Below are positions 1 through 8,593 of a DNA stretch of 64,000 bases, one piece after another. The number at the start of each line of letters is the position of its first letter. Position 1 is the first letter of the stretch. This stretch comes from Pyrococcus horikoshii OT3 (GTDB lineage Archaea > Methanobacteriota_B > Thermococci > Thermococcales > Thermococcaceae). The translations under genes were made by a program, and so were the position numbers. The notes beneath the pieces were generated by a model. The model was given only the letters and a program-made list of their open reading frames with translations, did not search any database and was not told the origin of the DNA. Location: positions 248,001-312,000 of the forward strand of contig NC_000961.1 in NCBI RefSeq assembly GCF_000011105.1. Direction: 5' to 3'.

Positions 1-171
1 CCAAAAAAGAAAGTTAAAAACGAATTTGAGGAGGAAGAGGAGCTTTTGGAGGAGATGGAAGAGGATTGGATAGAAGAGGAGGAGTGGGAAGAGTGGGAGG
101 AGGAAGATTGGGAAGAGGAAGATTGGCTCGAAGAGGATGAGGATTGGGAAGAGGAGGAAGATGAGTGGTGA
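1..171 (+). CDS. C-terminal end of an acidic, tryptophan-rich protein (partial)
   Basis: The reading frame is open from the first base to a TGA at 169-171, giving the last 56 residues of a protein that begins outside the window. After a short basic patch (PKKKVK) it is almost only Glu and Asp with regularly placed Trp, in repeats of the type EEDW and EEEW. Such a tail is probably disordered and strongly negative; the repeated Trp suggests it binds a basic partner, RNA-protein complex or protein groove, which is inference. The next gene starts inside the last codons (ATG at 161), so the two are translationally linked. Because that gene is a Nip7-type RNA-binding protein, a role in ribosome or RNA metabolism is plausible, but the family cannot be told from the tail. 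Confidence 0.75.
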
Positions 172-661
172 GCTAAGGGTTAGAAGAGTTTCTTCCTGGG
201 AGTTCGATCTAATTTTAAGGGAAGCTGAGAAGTACGGGGAACTTTCCCATGAATTTTTTTCCATAGTTGAGGGTGAGTATAGGGATGTTTACGCAGTCAA
301 TGAGAGCGTTTGGAAGCTCGTGGAAAAGCTTCCACTTAAGCCTTATTCTCTGGGAACTTTTGTTGGAACTATAAGAGTAGATGATAACCTCGTTGAAAAA
401 TTCTATCCAAATATAGAGTTCTTCTCCCTAGTGAAGGTTACGAAAAACTATGCTGTTCTTGGCCCAAAGGCATCTTTCCTGTTCACAACTGGAAAAGACG
501 TCCCGAAAAGGGCAGTCAAGAAGCTTAACTGGCAGGGAAGTAGAAAGATACTAATCTACAATGATCTTGGAGATATAATAGGAATTGGCATGATAAATCC
601 CAGGAATGATGAAAAGTTCATAAAAAACTTAAAAGATGTGGGAGAATTTTTAAGGCGTTAA
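161..661 (+). CDS. Nip7-like PUA-domain ribosome biogenesis protein
   Basis: A protein of 166 residues if started at ATG 161 (MSGELRVRR); a longer form from 137 would overlap the upstream frame by 35 nt. The GAGGAGG stretch just upstream and the common archaeal N-terminus favour 161. The sequence follows archaeal Nip7: an N-terminal alpha/beta domain to about residue 90, then a PUA domain ending in the [11 protein letters not shown] strand motif and the tail [12 protein letters not shown]. Eukaryotic Nip7 acts in 60S maturation and binds U-rich RNA through its PUA domain; archaeal homologues bind RNA as well. It overlaps the end of the acidic-tail gene by 11 nt, and its stop overlaps the convergent protease gene by 4 nt. 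Confidence 0.85.
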
Positions 662-1500
662 TGCTTACCTTCCTGTTTCATTGGATATGGGACAAACTCT
701 ACCGTTCCTCTTTGTCTTATAGGTTGCTTATAGAGTTCCATAAGAGCGTAAACTTCCTCTGGAACGTCAGTTGAAACGTTTAATCCTAGTTTCTTGGCTT
801 CCTCTACGGTAATTGGATAATCATGAGTCCATCTTCCCTCAGTTAACACCTGGGCTAATTCCTTTGCCTTCTCCTCACCGTACTTATCCTTAAGGAGATT
901 AAATATGAAATCCCTAACCTGCCTTATAGCCTTCTCTGCAACATCAGCTAGTATTAGGGTTTGATCATCGACTTTATCAACTCCCTTCTTTTCTACTGCT
1001 CTCACTATGCTAGGTGCTGGGTACTGGCCGAGTTGAGGATCAACAGGGCCTAGAACAGCATGAGGATCCATTATTATCTTATCAGCGGCCAGCGCTATGA
1101 GGGTTCCACCACTCATTGCATAGTGAGGGACTATAACCCTAGTTTCGGCGGGATGATCTTTTAGAGCTTTAGCTATCTGGGTTGCGGCTAAGACCAAACC
1201 TCCAGGAGTGTGAATTATCAGATCTATCGGCTTATCCTTTGGGGCCATCCTTATTGCCCTTAAAACTTCTTCACTGTCTTCGATGCTTATAAACCTGTAA
1301 ACTGGAATTCCAAAGAGGCCTATGCTTTCCTGCCTATGGATTAACGTTATAACAGTGGAGTTCCTTTTCCTGGCAAGCCTCTCTAATAACTTCTCCCTGG
1401 CCAGTTGTAGTTGTCTATACTGCATTTGAGGCCACAGCAAAAGGTACAAAAAGAGAAACCACCAAATTAAGGAACCTAGGAAACCACTAAGAGGATCCAC
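658..1500 (-). CDS. SDH-family (ClpP/crotonase-fold) membrane-anchored serine proteinase
   Basis: 280 residues from a GTG start preceded by GGGGTGA. Residues 8-24 form one hydrophobic segment ([13 protein letters not shown]), which anchors the protein, and residues 25-45 are amphipathic. The rest is a ClpP/SppA-like fold: the oxyanion-type HTPGG at 97-101 and the nucleophile in YAMSGG with Ser130, followed by [20 protein letters not shown], the hallmark of the SDH_protease (DUF114) family. Members are named after a serine-dehydratase-like activity but are regarded as serine proteases at the membrane. It is the third gene of a tight operon behind the KaiC-like ATPase and the HTH coiled-coil protein, with a 4-nt gap to the latter. 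Substrate unknown. Confidence 0.8.
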
Positions 1501-1504
1501 TCTA

Positions 1505-2329
1505 TCACCCCTCTTCGAGAAGTCTTTCTAGTGCCTCCTTTGCGCTTCTAATGCCATTCTTTAGATTTTCGATCCTATTTTCAAGGACATTTATCTTCTC
1601 CTCAAGTCCTTTCTTCTCCTCTTCAAGTTCTCTTATTTTCTCTTCATAATCTTTTATCCTACCTTCAATTTCTCTGCTCTTCTCCTCGTATTCTTTTAGC
1701 TTTTCCTCCAGTTCTTCGACTTTCTTTGCTTTGGCTTCATATTCCATTAGCTTCACTTTACTTTCCTTGAGCTCTTTCTCTAACTCTTTCTTTTCTTTCT
1801 CCAATGTTTCAATTCTTTCTTTTAGTTCTTCAATTTCCTTCTTGGCTTTCTCTAGATTTTCAAGCTCTGTAGCCTCAAGCTTGGCTTTTACCTCTTCGAA
1901 TTCCTTCTTTAGTTTTTCATACTCTTTGAGTAGCTTTTCATACTCTTCCTTTGCAACTACCTCTTTTAGTCCTCCTTTTTCTATCATCTCTATAGTCTTT
2001 ATCAGCTCATCCAGCTTACCTTGCTTGATCAAGTCGTAGGTTTCTCTAACAAGCTGACCAGCTTTGCTTTCCCCTTTCAAATGCTTCCTTATCGTCTGCT
2101 CAGTTCTACCGAGCTCTCTTGCTATCTCGCTAACAGTCATTCCTGCTTTCTCTCTTGCTATCGCACCTGCCGCTACCGCTAAGCTATCCACCCACGTGAG
2201 TCTCTCTGCTGGATCTTTTATCAACTCAATAACTTCTGGTCTGAAGAGGGTTGCGAACAGTAATAAGCTCTCTAGTTGATGGATCTCGCTCCTAGTTATT
2301 GGATTTAGTGGGATTTCAATTTCTGACAC
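1505..2329 (-). CDS. HTH protein with long coiled coil, partner of the KaiC-like ATPase
   Basis: About 274 residues. An ATG at 2344 overlaps the stop of the upstream gene (TAATG), but the strong GGAGGTGATC lies behind it, five bases ahead of a GTG at 2329, so I place the start there; the longer form adds five residues. The first part is globular; a helix-turn-helix follows at about residues 60-90 (GMTVSEIARELGRTEQTIRKHL). From about residue 125 to the end the chain is almost wholly Glu/Lys/Leu heptads, a coiled coil of some 150 residues. The HTH suggests DNA binding, the rod suggests dimerisation or a scaffold. It sits between the KaiC-like ATPase and the membrane protease in one operon, so a sensing or signalling assembly is possible. 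Function not known. Confidence 0.8.
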   Translation of the reverse strand: MSEIEIPLNPITRSEIHQLESLLLFATLFRPEVIELIKDPAERLTWVDSLAVAAGAIAREKAGMTVSEIARELGRTEQTIRKHLKGESKAGQLVRETYDLIKQGKLDELIKTIEMIEKGGLKEVVAKEEYEKLLKEYEKLKKEFEEVKAKLEATELENLEKAKKEIEELKERIETLEKEKKELEKELKESKVKLMEYEAKAKKVEELEEKLKEYEEKSREIEGRIKDYEEKIRELEEEKKGLEEKINVLENRIENLKNGIRSAKEALERLLEEG

Positions 2330-2343
2330 TTTGATCACCTCCA

Positions 2344-3087
2344 TTATAATTCTAGAACCTTTCCTCTCTTCAGAACCTTATCGGGGTACACGATTATTCC
2401 CTTATCGGTTATATCGAAGGGATGCCTTCTCATGCTATGACTAGTTCCGCGCATCTTCCAGACTATTAAGGAACGCTTAAGTTCTCCATCTATTTCGTCT
2501 AAATCTAACCTTATTATCCCATCAACTCCATGCTCAACTCCAGGACCTCCAAATCCTCTCTCCCCTACGCTTACCTGGCTTACGAATATACTGGTACATC
2601 CAGTTCCGGCTAAAACTCTCTTAAGTTGAAGTATTATGCTCCTTGCCATTGCAGGTTTGTTTATGTAAAGGGTCGTTACGGAATCAACGACAACCCTCTT
2701 TGCATTAATATCTCTTATCGCCTGCCTCAGCACCTCTATGAACTCCCTAATGTCGGTAAGGTCGTGAACTATGTACTTCTCATATTCCTTGCTCTTACCT
2801 ATTCCAGCTGTAAATGCATCCACCATCGCAAACATTCCTTTCTCTTCATATGGTTTAACATCCCAACCGAATTGGGCCATGTTCTGTCTAACTTGAACTG
2901 GATGCTCCTCTAGGGCTACGTAAATTCCTGGTTCACCCATCTTAAGTCCATTCCACAAGAATTGTTGACTGAATATTGTTTTTCCAGTTCCAGGTCCTCC
3001 ACTAAGTAGTACGACGTTCCTTTCAGGTATTCCTCCATGAAGTATCTCATCAACTCCCGGAATTCCAGTTTTGACTCTCCTAGTCAT
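2344..3087 (-). CDS. KaiC-like (UPF0273) RecA-fold ATPase
   Basis: 247 residues from ATG 3087 (MTRRVKTG), chosen because GGTGGTGA lies six bases ahead; an upstream ATG at 3102 has no such site. A single KaiC/RadA-type domain: entry motif [15 protein letters not shown], Walker A GGPGTGKT at 30-37, the acidic EEHP segment after strand 2, Walker B-like [10 protein letters not shown], and the [12 protein letters not shown] motif near the end, typical of KaiC-like proteins. It closely matches what I remember of P. horikoshii PH0284, whose structure was solved. These single-domain ATPases form hexamers and are thought to be signalling or chromosome-associated ATPases; substrate unknown. First gene of the operon with the HTH coiled-coil protein and the SDH protease. 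Confidence 0.88.
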   Translation of the reverse strand: MTRRVKTGIPGVDEILHGGIPERNVVLLSGGPGTGKTIFSQQFLWNGLKMGEPGIYVALEEHPVQVRQNMAQFGWDVKPYEEKGMFAMVDAFTAGIGKSKEYEKYIVHDLTDIREFIEVLRQAIRDINAKRVVVDSVTTLYINKPAMARSIILQLKRVLAGTGCTSIFVSQVSVGERGFGGPGVEHGVDGIIRLDLDEIDGELKRSLIVWKMRGTSHSMRRHPFDITDKGIIVYPDKVLKRGKVLEL

Positions 3088-3149
3088 AATATTCACCACC
3101 ATTTCTTATCTATGGTTTTATTAACTTCATGATACTATAACGTCGTCAA

Positions 3150-3186
3150 GATATTTAAGGGTTTCCTTATCCACAAATATAAAAAC
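3150..3186. promoter_or_regulatory. Divergent promoters between the KaiC-like operon and the MetRS-beta-like gene
   Basis: On the plus strand AATATAAAAA at 3176-3185 is placed to start a transcript near 3205-3210, just ahead of the ATG at 3220. On the minus strand CCTTAAATAT at about 3150-3160 could serve the KaiC-like operon, with initiation near 3125-3130. No other conserved structure was seen in this 130-bp spacer. Confidence 0.5.
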
Positions 3187-3219
3187 TTAAGATTTAATAA
3201 TCTTTCTAGGGTGAATTAT

Positions 3220-3549
3220 ATGGAACTATACGATGTCGATGAATTCTGGAAGTTTCAGATGAAAGTTGGACTTGTGAAGAAAGCTGAAAAGATTAAGAGG
3301 ACAAAGAAGTTAATTAAATTGATAGTTGACTTTGGAAATGAGGAGAGAACGATAGTTACAGGTATAGCAGATCAGATACCTCCTGAAGAACTTGAAGGAA
3401 AGAAGTTTATATTTGTAGTTAACTTAAAGCCGAAAAAATTTTCAGGAGTAGAAAGTCAAGGTATGCTGATCCTTGCCGAGACTGAGGATGGTAAGGTATA
3501 CCTAATTCCAGTTCCTGAAGAGGTTCCGGTTGGAGCTAGGGTGTGGTGA
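3220..3549 (+). CDS. Free-standing MetRS-beta-like tRNA-binding OB-fold protein
   Basis: 109 residues from ATG 3220; AGGGTGA six bases upstream supports this start over the GTG at 3211. The chain is an EMAPII/Trbp-type OB fold: the opening FWKFQMKVGLVKKAEKI, the core TIVTGIADQIPPEELEGK and the closing GMILAETEDGKVYLIPVPEEVPVGARVW (quoted loosely from the translation) are diagnostic of the C-terminal tRNA-binding and dimerisation domain of methionyl-tRNA synthetase (beta subunit type). It binds tRNA elbows non-specifically and may dock on a synthetase lacking this module. No synthetase is adjacent; the neighbours are an ATPase operon and a surface protein, so its partner is encoded elsewhere. 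Confidence 0.85.
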   Translation: MELYDVDEFWKFQMKVGLVKKAEKIKRTKKLIKLIVDFGNEERTIVTGIADQIPPEELEGKKFIFVVNLKPKKFSGVESQGMLILAETEDGKVYLIPVPEEVPVGARVW

Positions 3550-3583
3550 GAGAGTAATAAAAAATAAAATAGTTAGATTACAC

Positions 3584-6283
3584 TTACTTTCTCCTTTTAA
3601 GGTATGTTATTATAGTTATTAGTATCGCGAGAATTCCAGCAACTAATGCTAATATCTTAAGTCTCTTTGCACTTTCAACGTTCTCTTTTACCGGTATTTT
3701 CACTGTTTCTTCAAATATATAGACGTTATCATCTCCTTTTTCCTTGTCTCCTACAGCCCTTATCCTTATAAGGATGTTGTATACCTTTGGGAGGGCATCT
3801 TTCTCTATTGAGAGGGTTATAACTCCCTCTCCGCTCTTTCCTGGATCGAGGGTTCCTATGTAATCCGTTCTTTTTACCAATGTGAAGGGTTGTGACGATC
3901 TGACAACTCCTTCTATTGTTACGCTTTCGGCTTGCTCTCCTCCAATATTCTTAACAGTTACATATACATTCACATCCTTTCCTTGCAAGGGTTCGCTTCC
4001 AAATCTCACATTAGTTATGACAAGTTTTGGTTTCTCTGCGATTATTATTGGAAGTGTAACATTTAGAACCCTAAAGTTTCCTGAAGGATCTCTATATTCC
4101 ATCGTTATTGGGATATAGTACCTTCCAGACGTTGCATTCTCATCTACGTCAACCTTAAACGATGCTCGTGCTGAATCTCCTTTTCCTAGGCTACCTATAT
4201 TAATTATCTGATTACTGGTTTCGCTTAACTTGAATGGGAACCTTGGATTTGGTATGAGAAGTATGTAATCGGCCTTCCCATCTCCGACGTTTTCAAGGGT
4301 AAAGGAAATCTCGACATTTGAAGTTCCTGGTAATATCCTTGAAGGAGAAGTTGAGACGGAAGTTATGACGAGCTTCTCAATTCCAGTAACGTCAATTCCG
4401 ATGATTCTCTCGTCAGAGATTAACCTGTCATCTGGGGAAGATAAGTACTTTAGCTCAATTTTAAGGGGATAAATGTTGTTTTCAAGTCTTTCATTTGCTT
4501 TAAGCGTGAACTCTACTTTCATTGTTTGATTTGGAGTTATGAGCCCATCATACCTGACGTTATCTTCCCCGATAGGTAGGAATGCTGGAACTCTTTCCTG
4601 GGCTATTTGCTCGACTATTTGATTGAAGGCCGTTTGAAGATTCTTGGATAACTCTTGTCCCCCAGGAATTGGAAGATTTGAGAGTTGAGACAGATCTACC
4701 TTCTTTATTTCCCTTCTAACGAGGGTTTCCGTGGGTATTATCCTGATCTCAAGGGCCTTTGCATATCCTTCACCAACGTTCTTTAAGGTGAATACTACCC
4801 TGAATGTCATCCCAGGCTCCACTTTCTTTGGCTCTATCGTCACGTTCTCGATCTCTATGAACGCTTCCCTCCTCCTTATAATGGTAGTTGATATTGTAAA
4901 TTCCTGAGTCTTTTCTTTATTGCTATCTCCCGAGTAATACTTCAATCTAACCTTGAATACATAAGTTCCTGTCTTTGCAGATTCACTAACGTGAAGCTTA
5001 AATGTCTTGTTGAACTCTTCTCCAGGATCTACGAACTTAAGATAAAATGTACTCGGGGAAACTGGCGAGAATACTCTCCCTGTTAAGTCCTCAAGGATTA
5101 ATTCTCCTCTGACATCTTTAGCTGTATCTTCTCCTAAGTTTCTAAACTTTAACTTTATCGTAAAGTCATCTCCAGGGTGAACTATTCTGGGTACTTCTTG
5201 AGTTATGACGAAGTTGGCTTCGTGATCCCTGGAAACTGTCACGATAGCTGTGTCATAGGATACCCTCTGCTCAAGGTTTTCTCCCGTTGTGTATGAGAAA
5301 TACACTACCGTAAGATAAAGGGGATAATCTCCTGGTTTTGCATTTTCATTTACCTTATATAGGAAGGTTATAACCTTATCCTCCCCCGGCTCTATGATGT
5401 CAATGAACTTAACCGAACTTTCTACTGGATATAATGTCCCTTGAATTGTTCCAGTTTGGGTGAGAACCTGAGGGATCGTCGTTGCTATGCTTTCTTCGCC
5501 AGTATGTGACCTTGCAACATTTGGAACTACGGGAGTTGGGGATAAAATAACAGTAACAAATCTAACTTTCCTAGATCCAATGTTCTTCAAATGAACATTT
5601 ACGTTGAAGAATTGTCCTGGCTTTACGGTACCTTTTACTTCTATCCTAGAAAGTAGTAGGCCCTGAACCATGGAAGCTCTCCATTGAACTGGTCCGCTTA
5701 TACTGACCCTTGCACCATTTGGATATGTATTTAGTACTGTTATGTAAACTGTCTTCCCTCTATATTCAATCTTTATTGTTTCATTTACTCCAACCGGTCG
5801 GGCATTCGGTACGTAATAAGGTTTCGCTATATCCTGTAGCTTTATCCCTAGCTCTGGATGTTCCTCTATTGTTTTTACTATAGCATTCCAGACCTCCATC
5901 TGGGAAGCTGTGGATAGCCATCTTAGGAATTCTGCATATTCGATGGGATTATCTGGGTTGTAACCTAGAGTTTCTGCCATTGCTCTTAGGAAGGTTTGAT
6001 TTTGGAGTAGATTCTGAACCTTATTTGGATCTGGGACGTATATTAGGGTTAAATTTGGACCCACAGGTTCCATATCTTCATTAAATACTATAAAGAGTGC
6101 TTTCCATTTTCCGTCATTGATGTCATAGACGACGTCTTTTAAGAAAATGGTAAGCGGCCCCACTAACAGGTAATCCCCCTTATTCATGTACCCTTCATAT
6201 AGTAGCTCTGGGCCTTGGGCTAATGAAAGTGGAAGGGGAGCTGTAAGGATTAAAAGAATGAGAATATATGAAAGCTTTTTCAT
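3584..6283 (-). CDS. Secreted, membrane-anchored CARDB/NEW3-repeat protein (COG1361-like)
   Basis: 899 residues. The N-terminus MKKLSYILILLILTAPLPL is a signal peptide ending near AQG; a single hydrophobic helix (ILALVAGILAILITIITYL) close to the C-terminus with a KRRK stop anchors the protein outside the membrane. Between them are at least four immunoglobulin-like repeats of about 110-150 residues, each with the signature of NEW3/CARDB domains: a strand ending in KNVGEGYAKALEIRI or KNIGGEQAESVTI, then PG or DPG turns and a closing Y-I-x-V strand. Such COG1361 proteins are archaeal surface proteins, often next to RND exporters. Its ATG overlaps the stop of the RND gene (ATGA, AGGTGA upstream), so the two are coupled and probably form one envelope machine. 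Confidence 0.82.
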   Translation of the reverse strand: MKKLSYILILLILTAPLPLSLAQGPELLYEGYMNKGDYLLVGPLTIFLKDVVYDINDGKWKALFIVFNEDMEPVGPNLTLIYVPDPNKVQNLLQNQTFLRAMAETLGYNPDNPIEYAEFLRWLSTASQMEVWNAIVKTIEEHPELGIKLQDIAKPYYVPNARPVGVNETIKIEYRGKTVYITVLNTYPNGARVSISGPVQWRASMVQGLLLSRIEVKGTVKPGQFFNVNVHLKNIGSRKVRFVTVILSPTPVVPNVARSHTGEESIATTIPQVLTQTGTIQGTLYPVESSVKFIDIIEPGEDKVITFLYKVNENAKPGDYPLYLTVVYFSYTTGENLEQRVSYDTAIVTVSRDHEANFVITQEVPRIVHPGDDFTIKLKFRNLGEDTAKDVRGELILEDLTGRVFSPVSPSTFYLKFVDPGEEFNKTFKLHVSESAKTGTYVFKVRLKYYSGDSNKEKTQEFTISTTIIRRREAFIEIENVTIEPKKVEPGMTFRVVFTLKNVGEGYAKALEIRIIPTETLVRREIKKVDLSQLSNLPIPGGQELSKNLQTAFNQIVEQIAQERVPAFLPIGEDNVRYDGLITPNQTMKVEFTLKANERLENNIYPLKIELKYLSSPDDRLISDERIIGIDVTGIEKLVITSVSTSPSRILPGTSNVEISFTLENVGDGKADYILLIPNPRFPFKLSETSNQIINIGSLGKGDSARASFKVDVDENATSGRYYIPITMEYRDPSGNFRVLNVTLPIIIAEKPKLVITNVRFGSEPLQGKDVNVYVTVKNIGGEQAESVTIEGVVRSSQPFTLVKRTDYIGTLDPGKSGEGVITLSIEKDALPKVYNILIRIRAVGDKEKGDDNVYIFEETVKIPVKENVESAKRLKILALVAGILAILITIITYLKRRK

Positions 6284-8520
6284 TCTTTCACCTCCTTAAT
6301 TTTTCTCCCAAATTCAAGCTGAAGTATAGCGGGAGTTACGAGGTAAGCAGCTAACATTGATGAGAATATTCCAACAGCAAGAACCTTTCCAAAATCGTGT
6401 ATAGCCGTTAAACGACCAGTTAATAGTGCTAAAAATCCTCCAGCAGTAGTTAAAGCTCCGATAAGTATTCCTGGACCAACGCTTTCCATTGCAGTGATTA
6501 TTGGTGTTTTATTTCCTTCCTTTAACTCTTCTAGGAATCTATGGGTAATGTGCATTCCATAATCAACTCCAAGACCGACTATCATTGATACGACACCTGC
6601 TAGAGTTTGGGAGAAGGGTATCCCTGCTAATCCCATGTAGCCAATTGTCCAAAGGGCTCCCAGGAACATCGGCATTATCATTGCTACAGCTACAGTTGGC
6701 CTCCTAAATATTGCAAATACAATTAAAACGACTATAATAGTTCCTATCGTTGAGATTTTACCTAGTTCCTCGTTTACGAGGTTATCTAAAACGTAGTTGA
6801 GGTAAGACTCCCCAGCAAGTTCGGCCTTGACTCCAGGCGGGAAGTTCGCTCTCTTCAGCTCTTCCTCAAAGTACTCCATTATCTTATTGAAATCTTCCTG
6901 GGTAACTCCCATAAAGTTCCCCTTTAGCTTTACAATAGTCAATGAATAATCTGAAGATACTAGGGAAGACCCTTCTAAGGCCTTGGCAATTTTCTCCTTA
7001 TCCTCTGGTATGTAGCCGTATTTTTCAATTACAACATCAGCTATACTCTCACTTTCAAAGACGTTATTTATGTAGGAATCAGCTTTAACCTCCCTTTCAA
7101 ATCTTAAAATTGATCTAACTATCTCAGGATCTCTCACGTCATCCGCTTTTATTAATATTGTTATCTCATCCTGACCTCCAAACTCAGACCTTATATCTGT
7201 TAGGGCTTGTATCTCGGGCATATCCATTGGTATCATCTTTTCTAACCTCACCTCGGTCGTTATCTTCGTAGCTCCATAGAGAGAAACTCCTGATATCATC
7301 ACGGCTATTAGAAGAGCGAGCCATGGAGATCTTTTTATGAATAAACCCAATCTAGAAAATATGAATCCTAATTTCCCTTCCTCTCCTCCAATTGATATTA
7401 TTTCTCCCTTTTTCCCTAATATCTTAGTCCTGAACTCCTCCTCAAGTATTGCTAATGCTGGAGTTACAATGACTGCATTCACCGCTGCAAGTCCCAATCC
7501 CATTACTAAGCTAATGCTCAACCTTTTTAGGGAGGGTAATATAGAAAGTGAGAGCGCAAGAAAGCCTGCTATCGTGGTTAATGCAGCTCCTAGCAATGCT
7601 TTTCCTGTCTCTGAAATTGCTTCTTCTGCAGCTTCCTCTGGGGATCTACCTTTGTTTCTCTCCTCATAATACCTATTGGTTACGTGAACTCCATAGTCTA
7701 TTCCCATTCCTATTATCATAGCTCCAACGGTACTCGTTGCTATATCTAGTGGAATTCCAAGGAGGCCCATAAAACCCAGGGTCATAGTAACTCCAAAGAT
7801 TAGAGGGATAAGAGGAACTAGCATCCTAATTGGGGATTTGTAAAAGTACAGAAGGAGAATTATAACAATAATCCCAGCTACGGCCATGGTTCTATTCATG
7901 TCATTCTGTAGCATTTCGAGTATCTTGTACGTTATTCCAAGGTCTCCAGTTAGCACAACTTCAACTCCCTCTGGAAAGTTTGACTTTTCGATTTCATTCT
8001 TGATCTCGTTGTATACCCTTACAAGGGCTCTTTGATTCTTTTCCCTATTTAGACTAACTATTATGATTGTTGACGAGTAGTCTCTACTTACAAGTCCATT
8101 TCTGGCATCTTCTGGTAGCATGTTGAGGACGAATTTTACTTCTTCGATGTTATTTGGGAGTCTTCCTAAGATTTGAACGGCCAAATCTGCTATGCTGAAG
8201 GTATCCGTAACATATTCTTTATCCTTTAGTCTCTGTTCTAGGGAGTACATGGCCTTTATAACGGTTGGATCCCTAATGTCAGCAACCTTGTCAGGGCTTT
8301 TAATTTTAACATAGATTAAGGCCGATCCACTCCCTCCAAACTCATTTTGTAATGTAAAATAATTTTTAACAGCTTCTAAATCTTCTGGTAGCTGTTTAGA
8401 TAGATCACTTTCAAATTTAAGCTTTGTAATTCCGTAACCTGACAATATCAGTAGGAATATCGTTATTACAGCAAGACTGTGTCTGTAGACTACTATAATT
8501 CTCGCGATCTTCCTTAGCAT
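6280..8520 (-). CDS. RND-superfamily exporter (HAE3/MMPL type)
   Basis: 746 residues from ATG 8520, which has GGGTGAG upstream; longer forms run through the palindromic operator and are rejected. Two tandem halves, each with one leading transmembrane helix, a soluble loop of about 170 residues, and a five-helix block: helices begin near residues 15 and 190-370, and again near 400 and 590-735. Each block carries the RND signature GMGIDYGVHVTNRYYEE or GLGVDYGMHITHRFLEE, with the Asp used in proton relay. HAE3-type archaeal RND proteins are thought to export lipids, hopanoid- or isoprenoid-like molecules or drugs; substrate not known here. The downstream surface protein overlaps it by 4 nt. The promoter holds a perfect palindrome, so repression by the divergent regulator is likely. 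Confidence 0.9.
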   Translation of the reverse strand: MLRKIARIIVVYRHSLAVITIFLLILSGYGITKLKFESDLSKQLPEDLEAVKNYFTLQNEFGGSGSALIYVKIKSPDKVADIRDPTVIKAMYSLEQRLKDKEYVTDTFSIADLAVQILGRLPNNIEEVKFVLNMLPEDARNGLVSRDYSSTIIIVSLNREKNQRALVRVYNEIKNEIEKSNFPEGVEVVLTGDLGITYKILEMLQNDMNRTMAVAGIIVIILLLYFYKSPIRMLVPLIPLIFGVTMTLGFMGLLGIPLDIATSTVGAMIIGMGIDYGVHVTNRYYEERNKGRSPEEAAEEAISETGKALLGAALTTIAGFLALSLSILPSLKRLSISLVMGLGLAAVNAVIVTPALAILEEEFRTKILGKKGEIISIGGEEGKLGFIFSRLGLFIKRSPWLALLIAVMISGVSLYGATKITTEVRLEKMIPMDMPEIQALTDIRSEFGGQDEITILIKADDVRDPEIVRSILRFEREVKADSYINNVFESESIADVVIEKYGYIPEDKEKIAKALEGSSLVSSDYSLTIVKLKGNFMGVTQEDFNKIMEYFEEELKRANFPPGVKAELAGESYLNYVLDNLVNEELGKISTIGTIIVVLIVFAIFRRPTVAVAMIMPMFLGALWTIGYMGLAGIPFSQTLAGVVSMIVGLGVDYGMHITHRFLEELKEGNKTPIITAMESVGPGILIGALTTAGGFLALLTGRLTAIHDFGKVLAVGIFSSMLAAYLVTPAILQLEFGRKIKEVKE

Positions 8521-8530
8521 GATCTCACCC

Positions 8531-8554
8531 AACTTTCGGAAATTTCCGAAAGTT
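8531..8554. promoter_or_regulatory. Perfect 24-bp palindromic operator
   Basis: The sequence AACTTTCGGAAA followed by its exact reverse complement gives 12+12 bp with no mismatch. It lies between two divergent starts, 10 bp ahead of the RND ATG (8520) and 39 bp ahead of the regulator ATG (8594). A TATA-like TTTATAA at 8553-8559 touches its right end and fits the regulator; a T-rich TATA candidate near 8568-8577 on the minus strand would place the RND transcript start inside the palindrome. Binding of the regulator dimer here could block both promoters. Confidence 0.8.
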
Positions 8555-8593
8555 TTATAATTTTGGAATTTAAAAACATTATGGTGAACAAAG

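Noticed and set aside
1731-2039. Plus-strand open frame over the HTH coiled-coil gene
   Set aside because: Ser/Phe-rich translation is the mirror of Glu/Lys heptads on the other strand; no promoter or ribosome site.
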